A stretch of 64,000 nt of DNA from Laguncularia racemosa (lineage: Eukaryota; Streptophyta; Magnoliopsida; Myrtales; Combretaceae): contig JBBMOL010000009.1 in assembly GCA_037954665.1 (NCBI GenBank), forward strand, positions 1,488,001-1,552,000. The letters are read 5' to 3'. The position numbers and the translations under genes were made by a program. The stretch's first letter is position 1; the number at the start of each line of letters is the position of its first letter. Below the pieces are notes generated by a model. That model was not told where the DNA came from. It made no database searches and saw only the letters and a program-made list of their open reading frames with translations. Below are positions 11,629 to 22,319 of this stretch, in pieces.

Positions 11629-14260
11629 AAGATCTTGGGAATTATCCCCTACTCAAAGTGAGAAAGACCATCTAATTAAGTTCTAGTAAGAAGCATGGAA
11701 GGGATTTAATGACTATTCCCCATTATTAATAAGTGTGAAGATTTTCGAGTTAACAACGTTAAACAAAAACGCATCTTGAGGGGCAATCCAAGCTTCAATT
11801 AGTTTTATTTAATTTAATATATATTTTTTTGTTTTTAGTTTTTTTTTTTAATTTATTCCTAGTTATTTGCAATTTTATTCTCTTCTGTTTTAATTTTTGT
11901 TATACTTTCACTTTTTTTTTTCTCTTGTAAGGACTACTATACTTATTAAAAATTACATCAAGATATAGTTAAACTAATTAAACTGAGGAAGTATTGGTTT
12001 ACTTTATTTCCTTTCTCTTAAGTTTTCAATTTGTTTATTTTTATCTTTTATGCTTATTTTGTACATTAGTGACAATGTACAATTCTAAGTGTGGGAAAAG
12101 GGATATTGTAATTATTTACTACACTGTGATTATTTGCTATATATATGACAATCACTTTATTGCACCAACAAATTTAAATCAATTTACATTCATATAAATA
12201 AGCAACTTTTTGAGAATTTTTTCCAATTATTTTTTCATCATCTTTTCATGATCATTAATGGACTTTTAACACTTAACTAGAGTTAAATTGTGGAATCTAT
12301 GTGAAGTAGAGTTATATTTTTTTAAGCTTTGATTTAAGACTTGGAATTGGAACAATTTCACTAATTAGGAATTAGTTGTCTGTGTTTTTAAGCTTACTTT
12401 GACATATGCTCATCCCGAATTTTTTAGAGCACTATAATCTTGAATAAATGAATATATGGAATTTGGCTCTTGAAGATTTTCCTCAAAAAAAAAAAAAGGT
12501 TAAGAGTTAAAAGAAGAAAATTATAATAACAAAGTGGGCCTCGTTGACTCAAGTATTTAAGCCTATGGGGTGCTTTTCAGGGGATAACACTTACTGACTT
12601 GAGTGACAAGTTAAAGATCATTGGCCTAAGGCTTGTTACATGGTCAAAAGAAAAGTATGCGAAAACTGAACTTAATAAGAATAAAAAGCAATGAGTTAGT
12701 GGAGATTTGAAGGGGTATCTTAAAACCTAGTAGTTTAAGATTTTTTTGTTTGAGACTTACTAACCGATAAAACTAATTTATGCAACTAAAAAAGAAAATC
12801 AAAATCAATACTCCCAACTGAAAAAATAAAATAAAATAAAGAAAAAATTCAAGAGATTGATGGATGTAAAATGCATTTATTTAACATTATGATGGTCACA
12901 AAGATGAAAAAGGGAGTATTTATATTTTAGATAAGTGAACAAAGTTTGAATGACTCTTTCTTAATTAGCTGATATTAAATCTCATTTTAAGTTTATAAAT
13001 CTATGTTTAAATGTCATGGTAAAACTTTAATTTACATGGATTAGCTATTAAACTCCAGTATTTAGTGTTTTTAGCACATTACTATGTCATTGAGTAAGAT
13101 ATATACAAAAGCTGTTATGTACTTTAATTCAATAAATTGTTAAACACAATTTAAAGTCATGAGCTATCAACAAGTTAGATGTAATATAAGCATTGGATTT
13201 CTATATAGTAAAATTAATCAGTACACACCCACTGACACAGCCGTGTCAAAGCAAAATTACAATTTTTTAAGAAAATTCATTACCGAGAGTTACATGAGCA
13301 TTTACACGGTCATGTCTAAGGTTATATCATGTGTAAGTACCACTTTCCTATTCAATCATAGCTGCTAAAGATTATTTTCCTAGTTAATAAACAACATTGA
13401 AGATGTGATTTTCTATCTATTGAAGACAAATTTCTTATTTTATAAATATTCAACTTTCCATTCCATGAAGATATAACTTTTCTTTCCTAGATACATTTGA
13501 TCACTATAAAAGGAGTACAAGTCTAAACTATAGATACAAAATTTTAGAGTTAGTATTAAAGTAGTCATGGAATATTATTTTTATAGTTTTGCTTTTAATT
13601 TAACATGATGCTGGCTTAATTTTCTTTTATACTCAGGTATGGTAAACCTTAGAATAAACATGTAATTTTTAGTTTATTACTCAATGAAATTATTGATATT
13701 CTTGTAATCTAATTATATGTACTTTACTATTTTCAAATTAATATTGTTAGTATATTAGTTTGAAGTCTGATTTCATACATAGAAATCAAGAGATCAAATG
13801 TTTGAATAGATTTAACATATGCAATATTAGAGATAGGACGATGTAAATCTTCCAAATTAGGGTCAAACCTAATAGTGGAATTCATAGATTGAAGGTATTG
13901 CAATTTTAGGGTTTTTAATTAAGAAGGAATTCCGATTAAACAACACGAATTCATATTTTCAATTTAGGAATTCTCACAGTCCAAGAATACAATAATAGAG
14001 TTGAATAATAATTAGTTGATTGCATTAGTAATTCTAAAAGGATCTAATATCCGAGTATACTTTTATAGATGGTTGCTTTCTTAAAATTTACTTGTTCCTT
14101 TCTACTTGTTTTACTCAATTTTGCATACGAGATAATAGGAGAAAAACTAATACTAGTTATATAGTTCTTGTGAGATTGACACTTGATATTAATATTCACT
14201 ATACTATAAAATTGATTATGCACTTGTTTAGAGGTCTTAGGATAGATGATAGATTGATAT
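11629..14260 (+). mobile_element. Element H: Athila remnant, right part with decayed LTR
   Basis: Continuation of H after element C. 11634-11755 is a short decayed coding tail. 11756-11790 is a mutated copy of the motif that follows the gag-protease frame in A and B (ACGTTAAACAAAAACGC, then GGGGCAATCCA). 12085-12110 reads CTAAGTGTGGGAAAAGGG, like 30680 in B. 12500-12760 matches the B non-coding region (TTGACTCAAGT, GGGGTATCTTAAAACC). From about 13100 it looks like an old LTR: TATA box TATAAAAGG near 13506 and an Athila-like LTR end near 14170-14250 (GAGATTGACACTTG, CACTATACTATAAAATTG). I cannot fix the LTR ends. No RT or integrase lies between the protease and the motif, so H also seems pol-less. 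Confidence 0.6.
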
Positions 14261-14584
14261 TAGAGTTAGTGGGGGGGGGGGGGGGTACTAGAGCTAGCCA
14301 CGGGTTGTTCAAAAACGTTCTCAACCCATTAGATCATTATGCCACTAAGTAAGAAGCCTTAAGGATGCCTCCTTGATAACTGTGTGAGCACTTGTCTTCT
14401 TAACTTTTAGAGGCATGCTTCTAATCTTGTGACTTTTTTAGTTCTAAATCTCTTAAGTAGTTAGTGTGCTAACATGTACACTTTGCACCAAATGATGAAG
14501 GTCATCTTGGTGTGCTTTATGCATATAAAGATGTAGATCGTTAGTTGTAATGTCATAGGGCTAAAATGCTACAATTTTCACTTT
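14261..14584. other. Host sequence left of element F, with G15 run
   Basis: Begins with a run of 15 G at 14271-14285. The rest shows no recognisable feature. The last five bases, ACTTT (14580-14584), are the probable left TSD of element F. Confidence 0.4.
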
Positions 14585-15740
14585 TGATAGGGATCAAAAT
14601 CCTACAAGACCTATCATTAGAGCAATAGCCAAAAGATTTCAAATCTTGGCGATGATGGTCATTTTTTGAGCAAATCGACCCCGAAATTATTTATATACTA
14701 ACATCTTTTCTATTACCCATGTATTGTATATTCCAACAGGTACACTTATCAGGCTTTACAGGGCGATGGACAAACTCACTAAGACTCAACTTGTGGGTTA
14801 TCCATGGATCGACTTGAACCGGCGATGAGTTGGGTTGACGAATCCTATTGAAGAACTAGCATGTTGAAGACTATTTTCACTTGTAATTTATTTATTTGAA
14901 TCATTTATGTTGTGAATTTTTGGGACACTTTTATTTAGTTGTAATAGGTGCTTTTAGGACCGGCCACCCTAAAGTGGCATAGTTGTAATTTTGTAGACAT
15001 TTTAACCCTAAATGGAGCAAGTATAAATACTTACTTAAGTAGGGTTTTGAGGGAGCGTTTTGAAATTTCCAGCAAACACATTTTCATGTGAGGGTTAGGG
15101 TTCATCCTAAATCCATTAGCTTTTACCAATTTCAACCCAAAAATTGGAATTGTGGCGAGTTGCAACAAAAGAGAATTGTGAGTAATATCAATTCCTTTTT
15201 ATTGTGTTTCCTTTTCATCACTAGTGAGTCATATCTAAGGTTGATTAGGTTAGTTCTTGATCTGAATTTGATATCAATTGTATCCTCTTTGTAATGATAT
15301 AAGATTGATTGGTTTTAGCACTTGTTATTACCATCAATTTTGCTTACATTTTGGGGCGTGGATTGGCCTTGTTGTGAGGAGAGTCACGGCTTTATTTTTG
15401 TGTGTTGATGATTAGAAATCTCTTGGAATTTAAGTTGATTAAGTGACTCACTTGAGAATTTATCATCTTTGTGGTTTTCATTTCCTTGATTTTATCATTT
15501 GGATCATATTACATCAATTAGGGTTCATGCAATTTGTTGCCCTTTGGAACCGAATTTGATCTTATCCTTTAGGGATTGTAATTTGGTTCATTTTCATGTT
15601 CACATTTGGATATCTATATTGATCACGTTTCAGTTGAAGAATTGGTTACAAGTATTGAGGATCTACGCCATTTGAATAACTAGTTTGATTATCTTTCAAA
15701 TTGGTTTTACATGTGCTTAATCTTGGTTTTGGGCACATCA
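14585..15740 (+). repeat. Element F 5' LTR
   Basis: Starts TGATAGGGATC, ends GGGCACATCA directly before TCTTT and the PBS. The promoter-like inverted repeat at 15017-15034 reads GCAAGTATAAATACTTAC (one base off the family consensus). Confidence 0.88.
15017..15034 (+). promoter_or_regulatory. TATA box inside an inverted repeat, F 5' LTR
   Basis: TATAAATA is embedded in GCAAGTATAAATACTTAC. The same site occurs in F, E, D and J LTRs with arms GCAAGTAT/ATACTTGC. Confidence 0.65.
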
Positions 15741-15745
15741 TCTTT

Positions 15746-15757
15746 TGGTATCAGAGC
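15746..15757 (+). other. Element F primer-binding site (initiator tRNA-Met)
   Basis: TGGTATCAGAGC begins five bases after the 5' LTR end. Confidence 0.85.
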
Positions 15758-16559
15758 TTGTGGTTTAAGAAAAGGGATTTCGCAATTTGGAATTCGGAAA
15801 TTAGGGGATTGTTGAGTAGCACATTGATCTGAATTTGTTGACGTGAAGCGTGATTTTTTTTCAATTATGTTGTTAAATTGTTATCTTGTTGATTAGTGGT
15901 TGTACACTTAGAGACTTGAACACTCTTGGCTTCCTTTGATCTTTAGCCATGAATGTGTAGTGTATTGGAAGTGGACTGTGAAGGAGTAAAAGTGGTGATC
16001 AATTGGAGAAGTGTGATTTGTGTTGTGTGTTTTCGAAAGTGAGGAGTAGCAAGTTGTAATTTTCATATTTGAATTTCAAAACTGAAGTGCGAGTTAAAGA
16101 GGCAATTTGAATTTTAAGACACACGTTAAGTGATTGATTAATGGTGTGTTCATTTGAATTTGAAATAGCTCCTTACCATTTAAGGAATCTTGCAATTATT
16201 GAACTCATTTTGATTTTGAAATTTGAGCTGCCTTTGTTGTTGTAGTTGCGGTTTGATAATTGTGTGGAAGTGGGAAGTGCACCATGATTTGAAGAGGTGT
16301 GTTTATAGTGTTGTCTTTTGTAAAGTCAGTAAAGGGTTTGTGTGCCTTTGGCATGGGTCTTGTGTACGTTATATAGAGAGGTGTTAATTGGTGGTGTGAA
16401 GGGTGTGGAACCGTGAAGCAAGGGGAAGTAGTGTAGTGGTGAAGTTGTGTATTTTTGTATGTGTTGAGGTGCTGCCCATTGTGAAGTATTTGGTGCAAAA
16501 CCAAAGCAAGAAAAGGAAAGTTGAGTAGTGGAATTTGAAATTCAAACAAAACAATTAAA
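15758..16559 (+). other. Element F leader, GT-rich, no gag
   Basis: Where gag is expected there is a GT-rich stretch with no coding similarity. It resembles the element E leader (60483-61822): both share phrases such as GTGGAAGTG, ATTTGAATTTGAAA and CTGCCCATTGTG. The minus-strand open frame at 16205-16549 is probably a composition artefact. Confidence 0.6.
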
Positions 16560-17430
16560 GGGCTAGGGTACCCTTTAGTATAGGGGACAAGTACTGTAAT
16601 GAACTTGAATGTGATATTATTCCTATGTACATCCTATATATTACTTGGTAGGCTATGGTTGTATGATAGGATGGTATTACATGATAGGTATAGAAATACT
16701 TATATGTTCCAATAGGATGGAAAATGTATAGTATTGAACCCTATGTCGCCATTAGAGGTCCAGAAGATGCAAAGACAGATAAGACAACCATCACAAATTC
16801 CTGAGGATCATAGCCACATTATCAAATCTGCAGAGGTTCTTGAGGTTTCTAGTTGCACGAGCCAACCTATAGAGCACAAAATTTATCAGACACAAATGTG
16901 CCAACCTTCAGAGGATCCTAATGGTCAGAGTCAGATGAGCAAACCACTAGAGGACCAAACTGTTCAAGGGTAGTTGCGTTCACCTTCGGAGGTACTAGAG
17001 GCTCATGAGCAATTGAGTAAAACTTCAGGGGATACTGAAGGTTAGAGTGATATGAGTAGATCACCAGAAGGTTAGACTATTTAGAGAAATTTGTGTCCAC
17101 CTTCAGAGGTTTCAGAAGGCCCTGAGTGGTTAAGCTAACCATTAGAGGGCCATGAGGGTCAGCGACACACAGATGAGTTAGAAAAAGAGAAAACAATATA
17201 AGTGGAATGGGTTGAGATAGGGGAAACTTTAGTGGATAATGGGGCATTATTTGTGTTGTAGATAAGATACATCTTAAAAATGGAGGAGAGAAAGCAATCA
17301 CCCCCTATGGTATTTCAAATATTAGGATTCTGCAGTGATACTTCTTTAAGTGGCTTGCTAGGAGAAAACAGAGTCTCTACTGTATTTGATCTATCAGATT
17401 TGAGGACAAATCTTTTTGAGGCTCGAGGAG
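16560..17430 (+). pseudogene. Element F retropepsin-like ORF, decayed
   Basis: 16560-16735 matches the second half of the element E protease (RARVPFSVGDKYFDE...SHILLGRPW region) with stops. 16734-16973 is open and encodes the Pro/Ser/Gln-rich repeat linker (MNPMSPLEVQKMQRQI, CQPSEDPNGQSQM). 17280-17430 encodes MEERKQSPPMVFQILGFC and the tail DLRTNLFEARGDDRN, which continues into the LTR to a stop at 17583-17585. The first half of the protease, with the catalytic Asp, is lost or unrecognisable. No RT lies between linker and tail. Confidence 0.75.
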
Positions 17431-17431
17431 A

Positions 17432-18645
17432 TGATAGGAATCAAAATCCTACAAGAACTATCATTAGAGCAAGAGCCAAAGGATTTCAAATCTTGGCAAT
17501 GATGGTCCTTTTTGAGCAAATCGACCCCAGAATTATTTATATACTAACCTCTTTTTTATTACTCATGTATTGTATATTCCAATAGGCACACTTATTAGGC
17601 TTTACAGGGCGATGGACAAACTCACTAAGACTCAACTTATGGGTTATCCATGGACCGACTTAAACCGGCAATGAGTTGGGCCGACGAATCCTATTAAAGA
17701 ACTAGCACGTTGAAGACTATTTTCACTTGTAATTTATTTATTTGAATCATTTATGTTGTAAGTTTTTGAGACACTTTTATTTGGTTGTAATAGGTGCTTT
17801 TAAGACTAGGCACCTTAGAGTGGCATTGTTGTAATTTTGTAGACATTTTAATCCTAAAGGGAGCAAGTATAAATACTTGCTTAAGTAGGGTTTTGAGGGA
17901 CCTTTTTGAAATTTCCAGCAAACACATTTTCGTGTGAGGGTTAGGTTTCATCCTAAATCCATTAGCTCTTATCAATTTCAATCAAAAAATTGGAATTGTG
18001 GCGAGTTGCAACAAAAGAGAATTGTGAATAATATCAATTCCTTTTTGTTGTGTTTCCTTTTCATCACTAGTAAGTCATATCTAGGGTTGATTAGGTTAGT
18101 TCTTGATTTGAATTTGATATCAATTGTATCCTCTTTGTAATGATATAAGATTAATTGGTTTTAGCACTTGTTATTACCATCAATTTTGCTTACATTTTAG
18201 GGCGTGGATTGGCTTTGTTGTGAGGATGGTCACGGCTTTATTTTTGTGTGTTGATGATTAAAAATCTCTTGGAATTTAATTTGATTAAGTGATTCAATTG
18301 AGAATTTATCATCTTTGTGGTTTTCACTTCCTTGATTTTATCATTTGGATCATATTACATCAACTAAGGTTCATGCAATTTGTTACCGCTTGGAACTGAA
18401 TTTGATCTTGTCCTTTAAGGATTGTAATTTAGTTCATTTACATGTGCTTAAACTCCCTTTTAAGCACATCATCTTTTGGTATCAGAGTATTCACATTTAG
18501 ATATCTATATTGATCGCGTTCCAGTTGAAGAATTGGTTACAAATATTGAGGATTTGCGCCATTTGAATAACTAGTTTGATTGACATTGTTTGATTGTCTT
18601 TTAAATTGGTTTTGCATGTGCTTAATCTTGGTTTTAGGCACATCG
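17432..18645 (+). repeat. Element F 3' LTR with internal LTR-end/PBS insertion
   Basis: Starts TGATAGGAATC after the polypurine tract. At 18440-18489 it carries about 50 bp absent from the 5' LTR: an LTR 3' end (TTTAAGCACATCA) followed by TCTTTTGGTATCAGAG, i.e. a PBS. Normal U5 resumes at 18490 (TTCACATTTAGATATC) and ends GGCACATCG, where the last base has changed from A. Promoter repeat GCAAGTATAAATACTTGC is at 17863-17880. Confidence 0.85.
17863..17880 (+). promoter_or_regulatory. TATA box inside an inverted repeat, F 3' LTR
   Basis: Perfect arms GCAAGTAT and ATACTTGC around AA; TATAAATA in the middle. Confidence 0.68.
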
Positions 18646-18659
18646 ACCTTATACAACCG

Positions 18660-19497
18660 AATGTATGACCGTAATGAAGTTCACATGCAGAAGGCAAGGA
18701 GGGTAGAGGCCGAGCTTAAGGAAGCTTGAATTAAATTATAAGTAGTCATAGCGAACTGTAGTAAAAAAATTGGCTAAGATAAAAAGCCGTGTCTAAATAG
18801 TTTTCGAGGAAGTAGAGAGGGCATAAAAGGAACTCTTAGAAGCTAACAATAAGATTCTAAATCTTTCTTTCAACTCACTACCTCTAAAGAAAGAAAGAAG
18901 TAAGAGGCAAAAATTCTACAACTCTAACCTATATCAATAGACTATAGAAGAGACATGGATCTAATGCAGGATCTCTTAGACAAGTATGTTGATTATAAGA
19001 AGAGCTTAGAGGAGTGAATTAGGAAACTTAAGAGACCGTATGCCAATAAGGACTTAAGGATCCAAGAATTGGAGGAGTTGGAAAGGCTAGTTATGGATAG
19101 GTACCATGATGACATCTATGAAGAGATTCAATCTTTTAACAACTATATGGAGTAGTTGGTTACTGTTATAAAGAGAGCCTAGTGAAGGATGCAACGTTGA
19201 ATTCATGAAAGGGAGCTAGGCTACAACTTGACTTGGCTACATGGAATGATGAGGGTACTAGACACCCCTCTAAAAGAGTGTGAAAAGCTATAGGCTATTA
19301 AAGGAGGAAGCTGACCAAGACAATGACATAACCCCTCCTTTTGGTCAAAAGATGGATTTGCCTCTAACTCCTCCCTCTGAAGCTCCTTCATCAATTGTTC
19401 CTCGTCTAAGTTCTAACGAGGTTCTACTACCACTGCCTATTGAGGAGCATCTAAAAGAAGGATTGTCTAAGCTTGCTAAAGAGCAACTAGAGCCTAT
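18660..19497 (+). pseudogene. Broken coiled-coil ORF of unknown function
   Basis: Plus-strand frames with several stops read as a long charged helix: KARRVEAELKEA near 18690, FEEVERAXKELLEANNKILN near 18810-18860, DLMQDLLDKYVDYKKSLEE near 18955-19015, then RIQELEELERLVMDRYHDDI near 19060-19120, YEEIQSFNNYME and RELGYNLTWLHGMMRVLDTP near 19210-19270. An open piece at 19280-19516 is Pro-rich (PPFGQKMDLPLTPPSEAP). Heptad-like Leu/Glu/Lys spacing suggests a coiled coil. It could be an accessory or gag-like ORF of an old plant retroelement; I do not recognise the family. It is interrupted by the LTR at 19498 and bordered on the left by element F. Confidence 0.5.
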
Positions 19498-21562
19498 TGT
19501 AACACCTCGAAACTAGGGATGCTATAGCTTGCCATGTGTCCCTACCAGATAAGGACATGTTAAGGCTCTTAACCTTACTCTGTTACCATTCAAAGTTGTA
19601 ACCTGTATTACCTGACATTCATCCATTAAACAATTCCCATACTTCCAACATAATATAGATACACCCTAATCCACCTTTCAAAATTATGGCAAACTTTAAC
19701 AATTTTTCCATGGTTAAAATCTAAAGCAATGGAATGTCTATAATACTCAAGTCTATTATCCTCTAAAGAAACCACTATTTATTACATACAAATAGCACAA
19801 TTCCTTCTAAATTCTAATCTCCATAATAATAATGAAAGTCTTCTTCTTCCTTCTCTTGTACATTCACTCCCAAGTCATCTTCCCCATTAACATATCCCTT
19901 TATGCTTGCATCTAAAAAAAATAATCTCCAAAGGGTGAGCTAATGTCCAATACGTATAATAGCAAGCACATATGCATGAATAAGCAAGAATTGAATTCAC
20001 ATACATTTATGTAGAACTTAACATCAATCAATAGGTTCATGATACACTTAAGACCACAAAGCATCAATGGGGTACTTATGACCCCGTTAAGCACACTTAA
20101 ACACTTCATCCCTAAATTGGTATTGGGAACTGCCACTACGAGTGCTAACACCCATAAGTCTTTAAAACATTTTCAAACTTAACCTAGTGTGGAAACTGCC
20201 ACTATAAGCCCCAACACCCATGAATCCTTAAACCTTAAATTAGTGATGGAAACTGCCACTACAGGCCCCACACTTATGAATCCTTAATCCTTTATCCAAC
20301 CTAAATCATTTCCAAGTATAACTCTACTAAAGATAATGTCACACAAGGATCATTAGGGCACTCCTTAAAGATCTACCACTACGAGCCCCTAGGCTGAGCC
20401 AACCATATACAATAAACACTTAATCATTTCATTCAACTTAATCAAGTTCAATACATATTAACTTAACAAGCACAAAAAAACAAATAAGTTACACATACCT
20501 AAAATCTAAGTCTTAAGCCCAACTAGTCTTAATCTTAAAGTAATCTATAATTTGTCAGTGCAACAACAATTCCTTCTTGGTACTAATCTAAGAATAATAT
20601 AAATTTCTTAATTCTCTCAATCTATTAGATTTTCTAAGGTCTTATTAGATATCTAATTTGCATGGAAGTTTATTTAATTAGAAATTAAATCAATAAACAA
20701 TGTATCTCCAACTAGATGTTCGAGCATTAGGCCATGTACTTTTGCACACTTAGAATACACAGTCATGCAGAATGACTATGTATCTTTTTGTAAATTTCAA
20801 GGTTTTAGCACACTTTAGGTATATAGACGTGTAGGGTGGTCGTGTGCCTTTCTATAAAATTTACATTTTTAGCTTACCTTAGAATACGATTGTGTAGATG
20901 GCTATGTACCCTACTATGTATTTTTCATATTTAACACGCCCTAGTACACGGTGTGTACTTCAATTGTGTACCCTTTGTACACAAAAGTATTCCCACACGG
21001 GTAAGTATATGGACGTGTACTTGACCGTATTCAATGTTTTTCTTCACAAACCTTAATTTCACTTTCCCTATTCATCCGATTCCTAAATTTCTTTGATCTT
21101 AGGCCTAATTGAATCCTAAAACTTGTAAAATCTAATGATTTATATGGTTAGTGAACTTATTTATTCCAACTTGCGAATTGAATGCCTAGATCACTTAATT
21201 CTATTCTCGTCCCACTCTTTTCCTCGATCTAAATTCTGATGCAATCATATAATTGGGTTTGTTAATTTCCTTTAAGTTATAATAAAAATCAAGATTCGAT
21301 CATGGAAATCCTTACTTGATGGAATTGTCTTTGTCCTTATGGTAATTGCTAATCCACCCTACAATTGTATAGAGAGCATTTTCTCCTTTTCTCATCTTGT
21401 CACTATGTAAATGGCAAAAAGGAGCGTTAGGTTACATGGAGTATTTATACTCTGTTTGCAAAATTACCCATTTACCCCCATATTTCTTACAATAATTATG
21501 CTTTTGATCTTAATTATATTTTATAACAAATATTACATAAATAAATTTTCAAGGCATTTACA
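19498..21562 (-). repeat. Long LTR in minus orientation, probably a retrotransposon 3' LTR
   Basis: On the minus strand it runs from TGTAAATGCC (21562) to CGAGGTGTTACA (19498), about 2,065 bp with TG...CA ends. A TATA motif GAGTATAAATACTC is at about 21436-21449. The purine-rich AAGGTAAGGGTTGGTG on the minus strand just outside 21562 looks like a polypurine tract. Flanking 5-mers (CCTAT and CCAAC) do not match, so it is not a simple solo LTR. It could belong to the adjacent Tat-type element, but it does not resemble the sequence next to that element's PBS at 34559. It contains a 57-65-bp tandem repeat and several ACACGG/GTGTAC sites (20930-21030). Confidence 0.5.
20126..20300. repeat. Tandem repeat, about three units of 57-65 bp
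   Basis: Units start at 20126, 20191 and 20248 with GGAAACTGCCACTA, followed by GCCCCAACACCCATGAATCC. A fourth partial echo, CCACTACGAGCCCC, is at about 20377. Confidence 0.75.
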
Positions 21563-22319
21563 CCAACCCTTACCTTAGTCGAGGACTCAACCTCGTTAAT
21601 CTATTTGAATTTCATATTCTATTTTTTGATATTGTAAAGTGGTTAGTATGCCGACTTATGATGGTTATAATGAACTCTTTAAGTGAATGAAGTGTTTAAG
21701 CATTAGACTTTGTCTCATTTGTGTATTTTGCATTATCATTTATTTTACTTGTGGTTAGTTATGAATGTGGCTAATGTTTTTAAGTTTATTGCTTGATTGT
21801 CATGGACCAAGTAATTTGGTTGGATTTTGGGTATTTTGTTTATCTCCCATTTTTCAGTAGGGAGTATCCTCATCGTTCGAGCTTATGCCTAATCAATGAA
21901 AATGCGTCATTATGTCACATAAGTTACCATCAATTAGTGTTGAGAATGATCAATTATGGGTAGGTGTTAATTTGCTAGTTGGAGTGCCATCATCGGTCAA
22001 GCTTAAGCATAGCCAGTGAGGTACTTTTGTATTTCAGCTTCAAAGTACAATTCTAGCCATTGATCAAAGGGTAGATGCTCATTCTCTAGGTATTTAGCAA
22101 AGTCCTTTATTGCCTTTTCAAGGTATATAACTTTACTTATTAATCACAATTCATTGTGATTGAGTTTTAGTGTTGCATTTGAACAATTTTTTTTACAAAT
22201 GACGAATGCAAGTAATAGATGTGAATTATAATTCCATTAAGTAATAGGAATGTTTACAATTATCAATAGTACTTTAAAACATGTTCTAGAATACAATATA
22301 GGAATAATTCAAAATAAAG
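21563..22319 (-). other. Non-coding stretch downstream of the Tat-type integrase
   Basis: No coding similarity. Two phrases repeat at 21850-21900 and 21980-22020 (CATCGTTCGAGCTTATGCCTA versus CATCGGTCAAGCTTAAGCATA), an old duplication of roughly 130-bp period. Probably the 3' untranslated part of the Tat-type element. Confidence 0.4.

Larger units (their letters stand above)
14585..18645 (+). mobile_element. Element F: protease-only non-autonomous gypsy retrotransposon
   Basis: LTRs at 14585-15740 (1,156 bp) and 17432-18645 (1,214 bp), plus orientation, TGATAGG...GGCACATCA. TSD is ACTTT on the left and ACCTT on the right (18646-18650, one mismatch). PBS TGGTATCAGAGC is at 15746-15757. The internal region is only about 1.7 kb: a GT-rich leader, a decayed retropepsin ORF, a polypurine tract (CTCGAGGAGA, 17422-17431), then the 3' LTR. 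Gag, RT, RNase H and integrase are absent. Element E has the same layout in better condition. Confidence 0.87.

Noticed and set aside
15746..15757. tRNA-like sequence TGGTATCAGAGC (also 18477, 53662 and 60471)
   Set aside because: Only the 3' end of initiator tRNA-Met is matched; these are primer-binding sites, not tRNA genes.
16205..16549. 114-codon minus-strand open frame
   Set aside because: Lies in the GT-rich leader of plus-strand element F; the composition explains the lack of stops and the His/Thr/Pro-rich translation.
20126..20300. Regularly spaced repeats considered as a CRISPR-like array
   Set aside because: Repeats are long, degenerate and contiguous with no constant-length unique spacers; a tandem repeat inside a plant LTR.
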